A stretch of DNA of 64,000 nucleotides, from NCBI GenBank assembly GCA_965153455.1, contig OZ234504.1, forward strand, positions 620,001 to 684,000, given 5' to 3'. This document shows positions 11,001 to 23,800 of the stretch, piece by piece. Under the pieces are notes generated by a model. The model ran no database searches. It saw only the letters and a list, made by a program, of their open reading frames with translations, and was not told the origin of the DNA. Source of the stretch: Sphagnum compactum (Eukaryota; Bryophyta; Sphagnopsida; Sphagnales). How positions within the stretch are numbered: the stretch's first letter is position 1; each line of letters begins with the position of its first letter. The position numbers and the translations under genes were made by a program.

Positions 11001-13496
11001 ATCCAACATCGATCTTCAATCCATCTTCCAACTTGAATGAGTTAGATCTATCACGGAACAATTTTAGTGGCCCCCTACCCAACATCAATTTCTCTTCAAC
11101 GCTTCTACAACAGTTGTAAGCTCACCTTGCTTGAACTCCCATTTGGGCATTTAAAGTTGATATTTAAATAAAATTTTATGAAAACTACTAATTTTAATGT
11201 ATCAATATAAATTGAAACCCAATCTTTGAATATAGATAGAAGAGATCATGCCTGTATAGTACTTGATATTACATCATGTTAAACTTACATAGATGCACTT
11301 TTGGTGATTCAAATTTGACTTGTCCAAGGCACATTTGCCAAAATTGCAAATTTGGACAATTCAATCTTCATGGGTCAGTAACTTGAGTTGAAAGTAGACT
11401 AATATAATTAAAAAGCTATGCATGAACCATTTCGGTCTAAATTGTATTTTCAATATAATCATATGAAATTATGTTGAGAATGAAATCCAAATGTTCAAAC
11501 TATATTGGTGGAACAATTGTGTACTTTTAGTGGCACTTCATGTATAGTCAAACTAATGTGATGCATCCAAGGACCAAATCTAATGTTCTCAAATTCCTTA
11601 AGCCAAATAAAATGTTAAGATAGATCATTAACCAGTTGGTACCACAACTGTATAAAAACTACCTTTGAAAGAACACATTAGGTCATTATATGATATTAAG
11701 GAATATCATATTGATCATATTGAAGAAGCTCCCATTAATCATAAATTACTCAAGTGTTTATTTTAGGCTCACATGGGATATGGTGTGTGCATCCAATTCA
11801 TCTTAATTGCAAGAAAATTATAAAAGAATCATTGACATTCTCCTTGTGAATTCAAATCACTGACAAAATTTAAATGTTCACATGTGTTACATTAAGGGCT
11901 TGAGTTACAATGAGTTCAATTCACCACAAGTTCCTATTTGGCTTTCTGAATTTAATCAACTCCAAACATTGTAAGCATATATTTTTCCCAACTTTTCCTT
12001 TTTATGAATATGAAATGAAGCCTTAAATGACAAATGATATTTTGCATTCTATGTGCTTAGTAAATTATCCGAGACAATAATTGAGCATAATTGGCCTTGC
12101 AACAATTTCACATCAAGATCTAGTAGTTGGATTTTTCATGACTTGGTTCTTTACAATAAACTACAAGATCAATGTATAATTGTGTTTCAGTTGTCATAAC
12201 TATTGGTTGTTGCTTGAATTGTTATGTAAATGAGAGTTAAATTTGAAAATGATCTAATGTCTTGTTTAGTTTTAAAAGGTTGTCAAAACAATGATGTTCT
12301 TTGATATTTGTTACATTATTTGATTTTATGCTTGAAACATAAATCTATTTGTTCAAGGTGCATGGGTATTGTGATAATTGTAGATCATTACGTGGATGTG
12401 GGTTATCTGGTGCATTTCCATATCAATTGGCCTCCCTTCCAAGTTTACAAAACATGTAAGGAGTTTTCAACCTTGGTTTAAGTTGATTGAAATGTATGTA
12501 TATAGATTTTTTAAAAATTCAAAATTGCGTAACCTACAATATATCATATTCTTAAAGTTTCAATTTTTGTAATCTATAATTTTATTTCATTGTTTTGAAA
12601 AAAAATTGAAGTTTTTCTTTGTTTATTTCTCAAAACTCACATTGAAATATTTGATCTACTATTTTAAAAATAAAGCAGTCAATTTGCCAATTTAGTGTGA
12701 TGAAATGATTTTTCACCATATAAGGCCTTGGTCAAAATCCTATAGACTAATTTTGACCCAAATATGGTTTGTAATAGCTATTTGAACAGGCAACTTTTCT
12801 TTAATATTTAAATAGGTTATAATTTAAATAACATTGAGTAAAACTTTATAGGATGATTTGAATTTACAACTATTTTTAAGATAACCAATTACAATGTTGG
12901 GACTATAATTGGCTCAATAGTTATGTATGTTTAATACATGTTTTTCTCCAACTAATGGTTTCAGGAATCTTGACAACAACAACCTTAATGGGACCCTAAA
13001 CATAAGAAACATCTCGATCTTGAGTAGGAAATTGCACAATGGCACTATTGATGGGCATCTACAATCCTTAAGCTTTACAAAAAATGATATCTCATGTGTG
13101 GATTACAACTCATCTGACATCCATGATGTGACTACTGTTATCATGTAAGCAGATATTATGACGACTTCCAAAGCTAGTCAAAATGCATTCTCCATCTCAT
13201 TCCAATTTCTTGTTTATGTGATTTAAAGACAAAATGTCAAGTTTATTTTCATACACTAGTATAATGTGATGGAATATTGATCAAACTAAATTAAAAATTT
13301 ACATAGTTTTATCTTTGTGAAGTTAATTTTAAAAAAAAAACCCTTTACTTAACACATCTATGCAATCCATGTCATCTACCAAATGATTATTATTTATGTT
13401 TGCAGGCTTGAAAACAATCCATATTGTTCAGGAGTTTTGCAAACAGACAGGCAAAAATATTATTGCACACAAAATTGTCATAAGGAGAAAAATTAA

Positions 13497-15029
13497 GGTT
13501 TTGCAACCAACCTTGCAATTGAATGCTTTAGTTGTAATAGGCACTTCTAATTAGGCTCCTTGTTTTTCAATGCAGGATGCAATAGACTATTTGCATCAAT
13601 TGTTTTTGTGTGACAACCACTTGGTCATCACAAAAAAAAGGAGGGGTACAACTTATAGGTACAAAGGATTTTTTGGGAAAAAATCCCCCAAGGTCATCCT
13701 ATTTCTAGACCATAGGTTTTTTGCATACAACTAACATAATATTATAGCCTTTAATATTTTTCAACTTGTACTTATCTACTTTCATCAATCTTGGGATTGG
13801 TGGCTTTATAAATAAAGGTTTGCAGGTTTGGTCACCTCTTAAATTGTAATAGAGAACCAATATTTCTTTGTTCTAGCCAGCTAACTATTTCTCTTGTTAT
13901 CACCAACTTTGTGGCCAAGACTTGTAAAATTGAATGAGATGGTGGCTTATTCCCAACCATGGATATAGATGTTTGAAAGTCACCTTCAATAACCTAATTT
14001 GCAAAGAATGCTCATTCATTTACATTCTTGAGTGTGAGAAAAATAGTGGCTTGTTAGCAATAACCTATTTATTAATATTTTGACTTTATTTCACTATGGT
14101 TTATTTGGGAAACTAACCTTTAGTAACTCAAACAACAAAAGGTGTTTTTGGGTAAACCATTGTGAACTCACTTGAGTACATTATTGTACCTATGATTGAT
14201 GATTGGCATTTCTTTAATTTTTCAAATTTTCAACAATTGAAGAATAAGTATGCAAAGTACACCTTGTGCTATGTAATTTTAATAGTAACTGAATGGTCAA
14301 AACAAAAAATAATTCTTCACAAGTTGGGAGTTCAATTATTAATAATTTTGGCAAATATCAATTTAAAAAAATCTTTTTTAACAAGATGTTGGTATCAAGA
14401 TTGTCCAATTCTAGTGAACCTTTTATTATTAAGGAATGATCAATTGGCCCCCAACAAGTAGTCATTTTGAAGTGCCATTCCCTTGATGTGGAAGATGAAA
14501 ATAACATTAAAGAGGTTGTAGCACTTTGGCATCCTTTCCTTTTGACATTCATGACTTTTGATGATTTAAAATATTCATAATTTTAGGAGCTAAGGGTGCG
14601 AAAGTAAAAGTCTTTTTTCAAAGATTGTGGGTGACATGTGCCATTCACATGTGTAAGTTTATTAACTCAAATTTTACATTTTTGAAGTTCAATTTACAAT
14701 TATCTTTTGAATTTAAATATTTTAAAACTAGAGGTTAGTTGCACAGATCTATAATAGCAACTGCAAATAAGCCATAGTTTAATAGAGTCCTAATTAATTG
14801 GTTATTGATAAGAAACCACTATTTTTCTCAATACAAAATATGTGTATCATGCTCACGTGTAATCAAAATGCAGTGGTCTTCCAAATCAAACCACCACATC
14901 CCACAATGGTTTACAATCTTTACTCCTCCAGAGCTTCAAGTAATGACAAATGCGCATAAAACAAAAGCATCTATTCACTTGACATTCATAAGCAGATTCA
15001 CATGTTGACAGAACTTGTTATGCCACTAA
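13497..15029. other. Intergenic, nothing recognised
   Basis: This AT-rich stretch between copy A and the hAT element has no splice-supported exon and no transmembrane or kinase remnant of copy A. The short open frames here have no recognisable motif. Confidence 0.5.
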
Positions 15030-15439
15030 GTACATACCAGTGTTGGGTGGTTCTCAAATCGTGATCCGGTTCTCACAATGGGAATTGATTGACATAGTTA
15101 CATGTGAGAACCGGATTGAAAACCGATCTTTGGTTCTCGCATGAACAAGAATCGGTCATGAAAACCCGTTCCTGGGGTTTTTTTTGTGAAGAACCGGACA
15201 GGTTTTCTAAAAAAACTTCCAGCTGGTTCTCAGTTTATTAATTTAGCATTTAGGGTTCCTAAACAATAGCTGCTACCTAGGGAGGCAAAGGTGCTATTTA
15301 AGGTTAAGGGTTTGTATAGAAACAAATTTTAAGCTTCATTTCATTTCACAATTTTCTTTTTGTCTTTTAGTGTTCTTTTGTTCTTGGTTGTGCTTTTCTG
15401 TTGTTGGTTTGGCATTGTGATCTTGCTCTTGTTTGTAGT

Positions 15440-15715
15440 TTGCACGTTGCTTTTCTAGCATTGTGTTGCTCCTTTCATGTTTTTGCAATGTTCTTCTCAC
15501 GTGGTTGCCACTTTTCTCACATTGCTTTCATTTTTCTCGCAGTGTTGTCGCTCTTCTCACATTATTGTAACTCTTTTCACTTTTTGCATGTTATTGTTTC
15601 ATTCTTCTTACGTTGTTGCCTTGCTTTTCATGCATTGCTGCCTCGGCTCTTTTCACACTATTGCTGCCTTTACTCTTATTGCATTGTTACCTCGTTCTTC
15701 TCGCGCTTAAAAAAC
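15440..15715 (+). repeat. Imperfect short tandem repeats inside the hAT element
   Basis: The block is made of irregular units built on TTCTCACNTTGTTGCC and variants, about 25-30 bp each. It produces long spurious Cys/Phe/Leu/His-rich open frames. It resembles expanded sub-terminal repeats and is not a gene. Confidence 0.6.
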
Positions 15716-15719
15716 CTAC

Positions 15720-17310
15720 TAGTCTTTTTGAACCAATAGATATTAGTGGACAGACCTTGGCCAAAACTTTGATAGAACTGTTGGACAATTATGCATTGAG
15801 GAGAAAAATTATTGTTTATGTCAAGGATGAGGGATCCAATCTAAACACTATGATTACAAACCTAAAATCAATTATAATTTGTGATATGTTGTTTTGGAGG
15901 AAAGTTTTCAAGGTATTTGTTTTGGTCATGCATTTTCTAAAGCTTGCCAATATACTATAATAGAAGAGAAAGTTTGTAAAAAGTTACAATATGTGTCAAT
16001 CAAAGTTGCACAAGGAGATTTGCAAAAATGCATAATGTGACAAAAAAAAATCTAGAAAGGGTAGACAAGAATTGGAAAAAGCATGTGTGACTTCAAATGT
16101 TCCCCCAAGGAAATTGAACACTCCAATGAACACAAGGTAATTTTATTTTTTTGATTTTTTTTTTCAATTTTTACTTTGCATAATCTAACATTTTTTTCAC
16201 TTTTATTTAAACTTTTATTATGCATATTATAACAATTTCTTTTGCTTTTGCAAATTTGCTAGCAAAACTATCCTTTTACCAGGAAGCTTTGCATTTCAAA
16301 GAAATAATTATATTATGTTACAAGCAAAATTCTATGAAAATGAATGCAAGAGTACCACCTCCTTTGACATGGCACATTTTTCACATTATTGTTGATTCTT
16401 TTGGCCCAACTATATTTACTTGTATTTTGAAGTTAAGGGTCATTGGTTATTAAGTGATGCACTAAATTCTACCATATTCATGAGTCTAAAATTCAAGGAT
16501 GAAATTGATTTTGCAACTTTTGACAACTTAATGGAAAAAGATGAAAATGTTGTTTATGAATTATCATGTTTGGCCTCCCACATAAAAAAATAAATTGTTT
16601 AGGTTTTGGATTCTTTTCTTTCCTTCTTAAAAATATATGAAGAGAAAAAGGCTCATAATATGTTTTTTTTTATGTTGGACCCTAGGTTAAAAACTCTTTG
16701 TCTTGTATCTTCACTTATTGGTCGTGAACAAGGTCAATTGTTGAAGAATATGATTAAAAACCTTGATTTCTTATGCTTTTTAAATATTATTATCATTTGC
16801 ATCCATTGGTTGAATTTGAAAGGCGTGTTGTTGAGCAAGAAGTTGAAGAGGATAAAAGTTTGGATATTTTTGAGATGACAACTAACACAAGTGGGCTAGC
16901 AACTCAATTGGTCAAGAGTCAGCTTTTGATTTTTAAACATTATCAAGTAATGTTAAAAACATCAAATGCCCATTACACTGGTGAGAAAAACATGAAAATA
17001 TGTTTCTAACTATTGGTTTTTGTGCAAGACAAATCTTAGGAATAATTGGATTTCAATTTGAAACAGAAAGAATATTTTCATTAGCTGAAATCTTTACTAA
17101 CCTTAGAAGATGTTGCTTACAATCAAAAAATTTGAACAAATTGATCTTTGTCAACAAAAAAATTATCCAATGATTCTAAAATAGGTTGTAAATCCCTTTC
17201 TAGTTTGGTAGATTTAATTGAGACTAATCTTAATTTAGAAAAAGAGTTTGAAAAGTTTGAAAGAGCTTTTGAAACATATGAAATTGTGGAGTTGTAAATT
17301 TTGAATAAAT
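15720..17310 (+). pseudogene. hAT transposase remnant
   Basis: Several frames together carry hAT transposase pieces. Near 15730-15960 is VYVKDEGSNLNTM, a typical hAT core motif, followed by a FGHA-like region in disrupted frame. Near 16220-16460 are more core segments ending in a GHWLLSDALN-like stretch. Near 17000-17170 is the C-terminal dimerisation region (FETERIFSLAEIFTNLRR). Stops and frameshifts separate these blocks. The N-terminal BED zinc finger was not found. The enzyme would have cut and joined the element ends at 8-bp targets. Confidence 0.85.
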
Positions 17311-19249
17311 TTATTTTACAAGTTTTCATACATTTTTATTTATTTTTAAGTTCAAAAAAATATTTTAATTAATTATTAAATTAAATTTTAATTCCTGAAA
17401 ATTGTGAGAACCAAGTTGTGAAAACCAGATTTGAAAATCGTCTATTATTATATATGCAAGAACCGCCCTATTTGAGAATTGAGTGAATGTGGAAAACTTA
17501 AAAATCTTGATAACCTAGTCAATTCTCACCAGTAAAAAAAAGTATATTAAAGAGTCAATCAGGTTCTCATAACATGATGTAAGAACCCAAACCAGCAGAT
17601 TCTCACAAAAAAAGGAGAGAATCGCGCAACACTGATACATACTTATCAATATGACAGCCATAAGGATGATATATATTCAATATTGAAACACATGGTGGTT
17701 AGCATGGTGAAGCCCAGGTGGCTGCTTCAGATATATGCCTGAAATGTTTCTATAGTGGACTCCACATGACCTTAGAATAGGTATAGGAATACCAAACTTT
17801 GGCCTGTTTTCTGGGTGATCACAATGTCTCTACCCTGAAGGGCAAGACCCAAGAGACAATGTGCACCAAATATGCCTGCACACTCATGGCCACTCAGACA
17901 TATCACACTAGAATGTGTTTTCATCCAAACTTTCTGTCCTCCTTTCTCTTTTCATCTTTGGGACATCCATTTAGGGTTACACACCCTGTGCCCATTAGGT
18001 TATTGGAGTTTAGTTCCAAACATATGTATAGATGGTTGGAAATAAGCCACAATCTCTTTCAGTTTTACAAATCCAAGCCCACAAAGTTGGTGGTAACACA
18101 AGAAATAGCTTGCCAGCTTGAACAAAGAAATACTGGTTTTCAACTGCAGCAATTCAAGAAGGTGATGTAAGGGAGCCAATCCTAACTCAACTACCAAAGT
18201 TACATGCAAAAGAGTCGCAGTAAGAATGGGATGTGGGTTCATTGTGTAGGGTGAGTCGCAGGCATTACCTGAATGCACGCAAGGCAGAGCCAAGGGAGGC
18301 CTATTCTAGTAATACCCGTGGTCAAGGGCATTACATGGTGTATAAATCAACATTTTATTTTTTATTTTTTTGCCCTCATGATACCTTGTGCGTATTCAGA
18401 GAGTATCCATTGAGTGTCATGGTAAAAAAAAGAACTTGAGGCATTTCATAAAATGGAATGCTCATAGGTGCAAGCATTTTGCAGGTTGTTACACTCTATA
18501 AGCATTCCTCAGAATACATTACAAGTCTTGTCGGGGAGGTTTTTCCAGTACTCAGAAAATGATGATCAGTGTTTAGCCAAATCTGGCTACTAGACAAATA
18601 GAGAAATAGAAAATGTAGGAATGCTATTACCATGCTGGTGAACCATTAGAAGCTATAACTTGCTAAATATGCCAATTTCAAGAGCAGAAAACCAGAACTC
18701 TGCCCAAATCCTCATAAAATCTTGGGGATTTCATATCTCTCTTCCTCGAAATGTGGTGATTTTTTTGAAAATTTCCAAGAATTCCCTTGACCATGTTGCT
18801 AGCTTGGGACTTTTTTTTTAATACCAAAATGGTGAAATTTTGTCACCACAAAAATCACTGCTTTTCAACAGTCTTCCTTTTTTCGCAATATGGTCAAAAG
18901 GCAACACGGTTTTCTGAAATGGGAGTATTCTGTGAGAAATTTCCATTTTTAAAAGAAAATTTCCCCAAATTGCGCCATTTGACAAAAAAAGACACTGCTT
19001 CTGAGGCGACTTTCTGGGCCTGCTCTGACATGTGTTGCTCAAATTTTCATGCTGGAAACCGGAACAAGAGGGATGCCGGGTTTCTTTTAAGGATTTATTT
19101 TTATTTTTTTTTAATTTCTAAATTTTTTTGGGCACGAAACAGCAGACCCTACTGACAAGCTGTTGGCGAAGACCCCAAGTCAAGCCCAATAGCAGAGAGC
19201 CGGCAGGAATTTCACCTGCACGCCACTTGGTTTGAACCCAGGACCTTTT

Positions 19250-19515
19250 CAGGATTTTGTGATGTAGCCAAAGTGACGATCATTCTCAAAATAATTTAGC
19301 CAAATTTGATAATATACTAGATATGAAAGTAGAAGAAAATAGAATTGTTCTATATTTTGACTATCAACCTGGAACTTATCATACAAATCTGGCAATTTGA
19401 AAAAAAAAATTCAATGTCTGCCGAATTAGGGTCCATTTTCTCATGAAAAATCCTTAGTATAACCATATTTTTCAAGTCAAAAATTGGCAAAAATTCACCA
19501 GTAAAAGAAACACTG
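19250..19515 (+). repeat. Diverged direct repeat, copy 1
   Basis: It starts CAGGATTTTGTGATGTAGC and ends near GTAAAAGAAACACTG. It matches 20191-20466 in order over its whole length with many substitutions and small gaps. A fainter relative lies at about 22050-22290 inside an intron of copy B. The family is unidentified. Confidence 0.65.
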
Positions 19516-20190
19516 TAAGGATCATCAATGACGTTGAACCATTTAACATTAGTCCAATCGTTACCATCACGTTGCTGACTTTGGAGATAGTCCAAATAAA
19601 AATTTGCACTTCTTCCAAGACTAAAATAAATAAATAAGTAAAGGAAAACACCCAGCAAGGGAACAAGAGAAGAAAAAAGAAAGCACTCAAGTCTAAACAA
19701 AATATCTCACCCGAAAGTCCAAGAAAGTTTGGCAGGTTTCCTTAAAAAAAGGCATTCAAGGCACGTCATGTGTCGTATTACGATCTGTCTTCGCCCTGAC
19801 AATTGTGTGGAGTCTGCCTAGAACTTGCCCAGGACCTTGGGAGCAGCCGCCCAGCGTTTTTCTTTTTATGGAAAATTTTTGCAACTTGGCGAATTTTTCT
19901 TAAGATTTTTTAATTTTAAAACATTAAAATATTGTGATTAGAACTTAAAGTGTAGCCAGTAGCAGACAGACTTGTGGCGACACACCCCGCTCTAAAAAGG
20001 GGCGAAGTTTGGCGAATTATTTGGAGAAAAAAAAGGTAACTTTCGCCAGAAATTTGATGCAGTGTTGCCATTTGGCGACTTTTCGCCAAAAAAAAGATGA
20101 GTGCTTCCGGTACCTTGCCAGGAGGTATTCTAGAAAGGATTAGCGTGTTCTCCCAGCCTGACCCAGTTAAACTTGTACCAGGGTTTGTTT

Positions 20191-20466
20191 CAGGATTTTG
20201 TGATGTAGCGAAAGTGGCAATCATCCAGGAAATAATTTTGCCATATTTGGCTACATAATAGATATGAAAGTCGAAAAAAACAGAATCCTTCTATATTCTT
20301 GCGTACCTACTGTAAGTTATCATAAGACTCTGGCGATGTGGAATTTTTTTTCTTGGAAATCTGGTGAATATGGTCCATTTTTTCCCATGAAAGATCCTTT
20401 GTAAGGTCGAAATCATATTTTTCAGGTCGTAGTTTGGAGAAAACTTTGGCAGTAAACGAAACCCTG
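20191..20466 (+). repeat. Diverged direct repeat, copy 2
   Basis: It is the partner of 19250-19515, with the same orientation, about 940 bp downstream. Shared blocks include CAGGATTTTGTGATGTAGC, AGATATGAAAGT and a TTTTTCAGGTC/TTTTTCAAGTC segment. Confidence 0.65.
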
Positions 20467-20791
20467 AACTGTTTGGGCCCTACAATACCTCCAAATTCCA
20501 AGCGATTCTTGCCAAACAATTATCTAGTATCGTTGGTGATAAGATGTAGATGTAAGCAAACAACAAACTGGGAAGAGAGGGATTAGAAGTGGAAAGACGG
20601 AGGGTGAAGATCAGTTGCGTTATAGTTTGCTGCTTGAAGGATGTGAAGTTCTGGCATGTTGTGTATAAGCCCCAAGTCCAAACCCATTGCCTGACTGACT
20701 TCTACATTTCCTGCAATTCTGGACTCGTAGCAGCCCTAATAAACTCCTATTTGCTATCAGAGTACAGAAAGAAAAACAGACTTTTCTCACC

Positions 20792-20888
20792 ATGACTATC
20801 CTCATGAAGCTTGTTATTGTCGCACTTGTCTTGATTTCTAGTGCTATCTCCAACAATGGTCAAGATCTTGTGTTTTCCAAATCAGAAT
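20792..20888 (+). other. Signal-peptide exon of copy B
   Basis: The exon encodes a short basic start (MTILMK), a hydrophobic core ([14 protein letters not shown]) and a polar region, then a GTAAG donor. It ends in phase 1, matching the next exon at 21697. That exon starts [13 protein letters not shown], the usual start of the mature N-cap. I chose this ATG because no other upstream exon gives both a signal peptide and the right phase. Confidence 0.75.
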
Positions 20889-23800
20889 GTAAGACTCTCA
20901 ACAAGCTGATGCCTGTGTTTTCAGGATACTCCCAGAGTTTCTTAATGTTATAGTTTCATAACAGTTGGGGAGTCATTATTTATAGATGGAAGAGTTTTTT
21001 TAAGTTTGCAATCTATGTTATGATGTAATTGCAGCATAGTTTGTTGAAGAGAATTCCATGTGTACTATATGATGTACAGCTACAGGTGTGTGGTTTTCAG
21101 TTCACAATGTCTTCAAAGGAAATGTTTTCAATTTCTATTTTCTGGGCCGTCCTCAAGTCTTATGTATCTACTTCACATGTTTCTTATATTTTGCTTTCAT
21201 TGCCATTTGTACGCCATCTTGCCCAGTTCGGTAAACTGTAATTTCTGGGGACAGCAATGTTCTGAACTTGATCATCTGTGGAGATCAAGATATTGGAATT
21301 TGAATCATGAGTTTCGTTTTCTATAGGTGAAGGTGTATATAGGGAGGTTCAAAGTTCATGTGTTGGAGATTTCTGTGGTTTTGGGAAGTTCCATGGTATT
21401 TTGGCAATTTGATAGGTTACAATGGGTCCATGTTAGGGCTGACATGGGCAAGCTACCGGGAAAACCTTTCACACAATCTTAGTGTTACTCCACCTATCAG
21501 CATGTGTGATCAGTTGATATATCAGACATGTGTTTTGCTTCCATATTGATTGATCTTTTCTAGTGAACCTTTGAAGATACAACTCACAATAGACCTATGT
21601 AAAGAGACAATTTACTGGTTTACTTTGTGTGTAATTTGTTGGAAAACTTTGAAAAAGTGTTACTCATGACTTGCTCTTCATGTGAATATTGTACAGTGGA
21701 CGCATTGCAAGCCATTTCCAAAGCATGGAACCAGACTGCAAATTTGCCAGGATGGACAGATTATTCCTCTCCTTGCTTTGTTGGTGCACCTTGGAAAGGA
21801 GTACTTTGCCTACAATTAGTCGACCCCAACATCACCATCACCTCAAACTCCACCAATATGGTTGTTGTTGTTGGCTTGTAAGAGTTTATATAACACTAAA
21901 AATTCATGTTTGGGGTCACAAACCAGATTGATGGTTATTAGGGTTGAAGATAATGAACCATGTTTTTGTTAATATGTTTAATGATGTGTAGGATGTTCTT
22001 CAATGTTTCTTTTAAGGACTTCAATAGAAGAGTGCTAAGGTGAGGATGATACATAAAAAAATTTAGCCAGATGTGGTTACAAGTGAGTTATGACAAATGA
22101 AAGAATCTAAGAATCCTTCTATATTGTTGGTAGCCTTCAATAAATTGTTAAAAATGTCTGGCAAGGTGGGGGCTGCAAAATCTGGCAACATAAAAAGTCA
22201 CTAAGTTATTTCATGAGAATCTTGTTTTCAATCATATTCTGGCTAGATTTTGTGCTTGAAAAGAACACTGGTTTGTTTCATTCAGAAACTGGTCATACCA
22301 ACCACCAATTTAATATCTTGACTCATATATCTGGAGGCTGCTTGCATAAATACTGCAAAAGTACTTGTGTAGTGCGACATCAATGGGTGCATATGTGCAT
22401 GGCACCAAATATCTCTTGGGGTTCTCCCTGTCTTAGGATTATATTAAGTTCTCACATGTGGGTGATGGATGGGCAGGACTTTGGACAGTGCTTCTATAGT
22501 GGGCACTTTGCCAAAGGAGATAGGAAATCTGCAAAATCTTGTCACCTTGTAAGTTCAAAGCTAATTGTTAACCATGCATTCAAGTTATTTCAAATGTGCA
22601 AATGAATTCTGGACTCATAATTTTTTTAAATGATGTCCGAGCTTAACTCAAGCTCATAATTGGCACAGATAGGTCCAATGGGTTCCAATTTCTGAACATG
22701 CCAAGCATAGTGACCTTTGCTATAGGTTTCTTCAACAATGGTTCTACTCTTTCACAATTGTGCTACAAATATTTTGCAGGAGTTTGACTGGCAACCCAGG
22801 GCTAACTGGCCCCATTCCTGCAGAGATTGCCAACCTGCCAAATTTGCAGATTTTGTAAGCAACTCTTTTCCTATCAACCAAATTGCTTGTACTATACAAC
22901 ATGCGTTAAAAATACATATATGTGAAGGCAATATTGAGTTGGAAGGTGCATGTGCATAGGCTAGGACAAGCATCAATGAAGGAACGTTTTCCTTTATTTT
23001 TAGGCGTCTAAAAACTCTGATATAATGTTATTTGCTGATTATTTTGAGTGCTGAGATATCATATGCATGTTGCTAATGTAAATGATCAAATGCTTATCAT
23101 TTGGAAAAATCCCACTTTTCCCCAGGGATTTACATGGTAACAATTTCAACGGAAGCATTCCAAACCTCAATGCACTTACAAACCTTAACCAGTTGTAAGT
23201 CTAAACTAAATTTCTCTCTAAAGCCATTCCATTTACAAAATCTTCCAGTCTTGCTTGATATTGTTCTTGACAAGGCCTTTGTATTAGTTTGTTTGCATTG
23301 TTCAGTTACTTGGGGGAAATGTGTAATATTTTGCCAATGGTGTGATACATTTGAACCCTAGTAATTTTGCCTACGGTTTAAATCCCTAGGGTGGGGGCAT
23401 TCCCAAAATAAAGAGCCTAGAATGAGGCAGTAGCTGAATCTGGTTGGGAATGTCCCTGGCCCAAGGGTTTTTACCAGTGTGGGTTGGTTATTGAGTTTTG
23501 ACCAATTATCAAGCCAGCTATTGATATTTTGATAACTAGATAATAACCTAACCATTTGGTATTGAGTTTCAAAAATCTAATGACCTATTAGGATGACTTA
23601 ATTATTGTCTGGGTACATTATCAATCTTCAAATACAAAACATGTTTATGATAGAAATCCAAAAAACAGGAAAAAAAAAAGTAAATATATTAATATTAAAT
23701 TTTAAAAAACTCTGTAAACAGCTAATGACCAGCAGGATTAATTGATGATTATCAACCATTTATTTGATAACCTACCCTTATGCATAATCAACGGTTGTTA

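Larger units (their letters stand above)
113..13496 (+). pseudogene. LRR receptor-like gene, copy A (broken; ectodomain only)
   Basis: This is a decayed paralogue of the receptor kinase at 20.8-32.7 kb. Exons visible by splice sites and homology: 113-298 (N-terminal cap, NLPGWT and WKGVLC motifs), 8404-8475, 8755-8829, 9115-9183, 9698-9862, 10126-10194, 10966-11115, 11897-11970, 12384-12455, 12965-13144 and 13406-13496 (cysteine-rich tail, then TAA). The upstream signal-peptide exon would lie outside the window. LRR introns are phase 2, as in copy B. Two lesions break the frame. The cap exon is 186 nt against 181 in copy B, so its front half (NALRTIF) and back half (NLPGWT) lie in different frames. 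The exon at 11897 is 74 nt against 75, a one-base loss next to the acceptor. No transmembrane or kinase exon follows. The first visible intron holds a copia element. Remaining exons are open, so decay looks recent. A truncated secreted LRR protein from downstream exons cannot be excluded. Confidence 0.85.
15038..17634 (+). mobile_element. Degenerate hAT-superfamily DNA transposon
   Basis: The ends are inverted: the left begins CAGTGTTGGGTGGTTCTC and the right, read on the other strand, begins CAGTGTTGCGCGATTCTC. They are flanked by 8-bp near-duplications, GTACATAC (15030-15037) and ATACATAC (17635-17642), the target-site length of hAT elements. Sub-terminal sequence is rich in GGTTCTCA/TGAGAACC motifs in both orientations, likely transposase-binding repeats. 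Inside lie remnants of a plus-strand hAT transposase. The element is about 2.6 kb and cannot encode an active enzyme. Confidence 0.9.
17643..20791. other. Intergenic with diverged dispersed repeats
   Basis: No coding exon could be supported. Open frames such as 17799-18170 lack recognisable motifs and splice context. The stretch contains a diverged direct repeat (19250-19515 and 20191-20466) and further weakly related segments near 18570-18970. Confidence 0.5.

Noticed and set aside
15401-15739. Long Cys/Phe/Leu-rich open frames (about 112 codons)
   Set aside because: They are produced by imperfect TTCTCAC..TTG repeats inside the hAT element, in two overlapping frames, with no domain.
18787-19155. 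122-codon open frame
   Set aside because: It lies in repeat-like sequence, is rich in Phe and Lys without a motif, and has no splice context.
19225-19250. Polymerase III B-box-like GGGTTCAAACC on the minus strand
   Set aside because: No A box stands at a suitable distance and no tRNA fold could be drawn.
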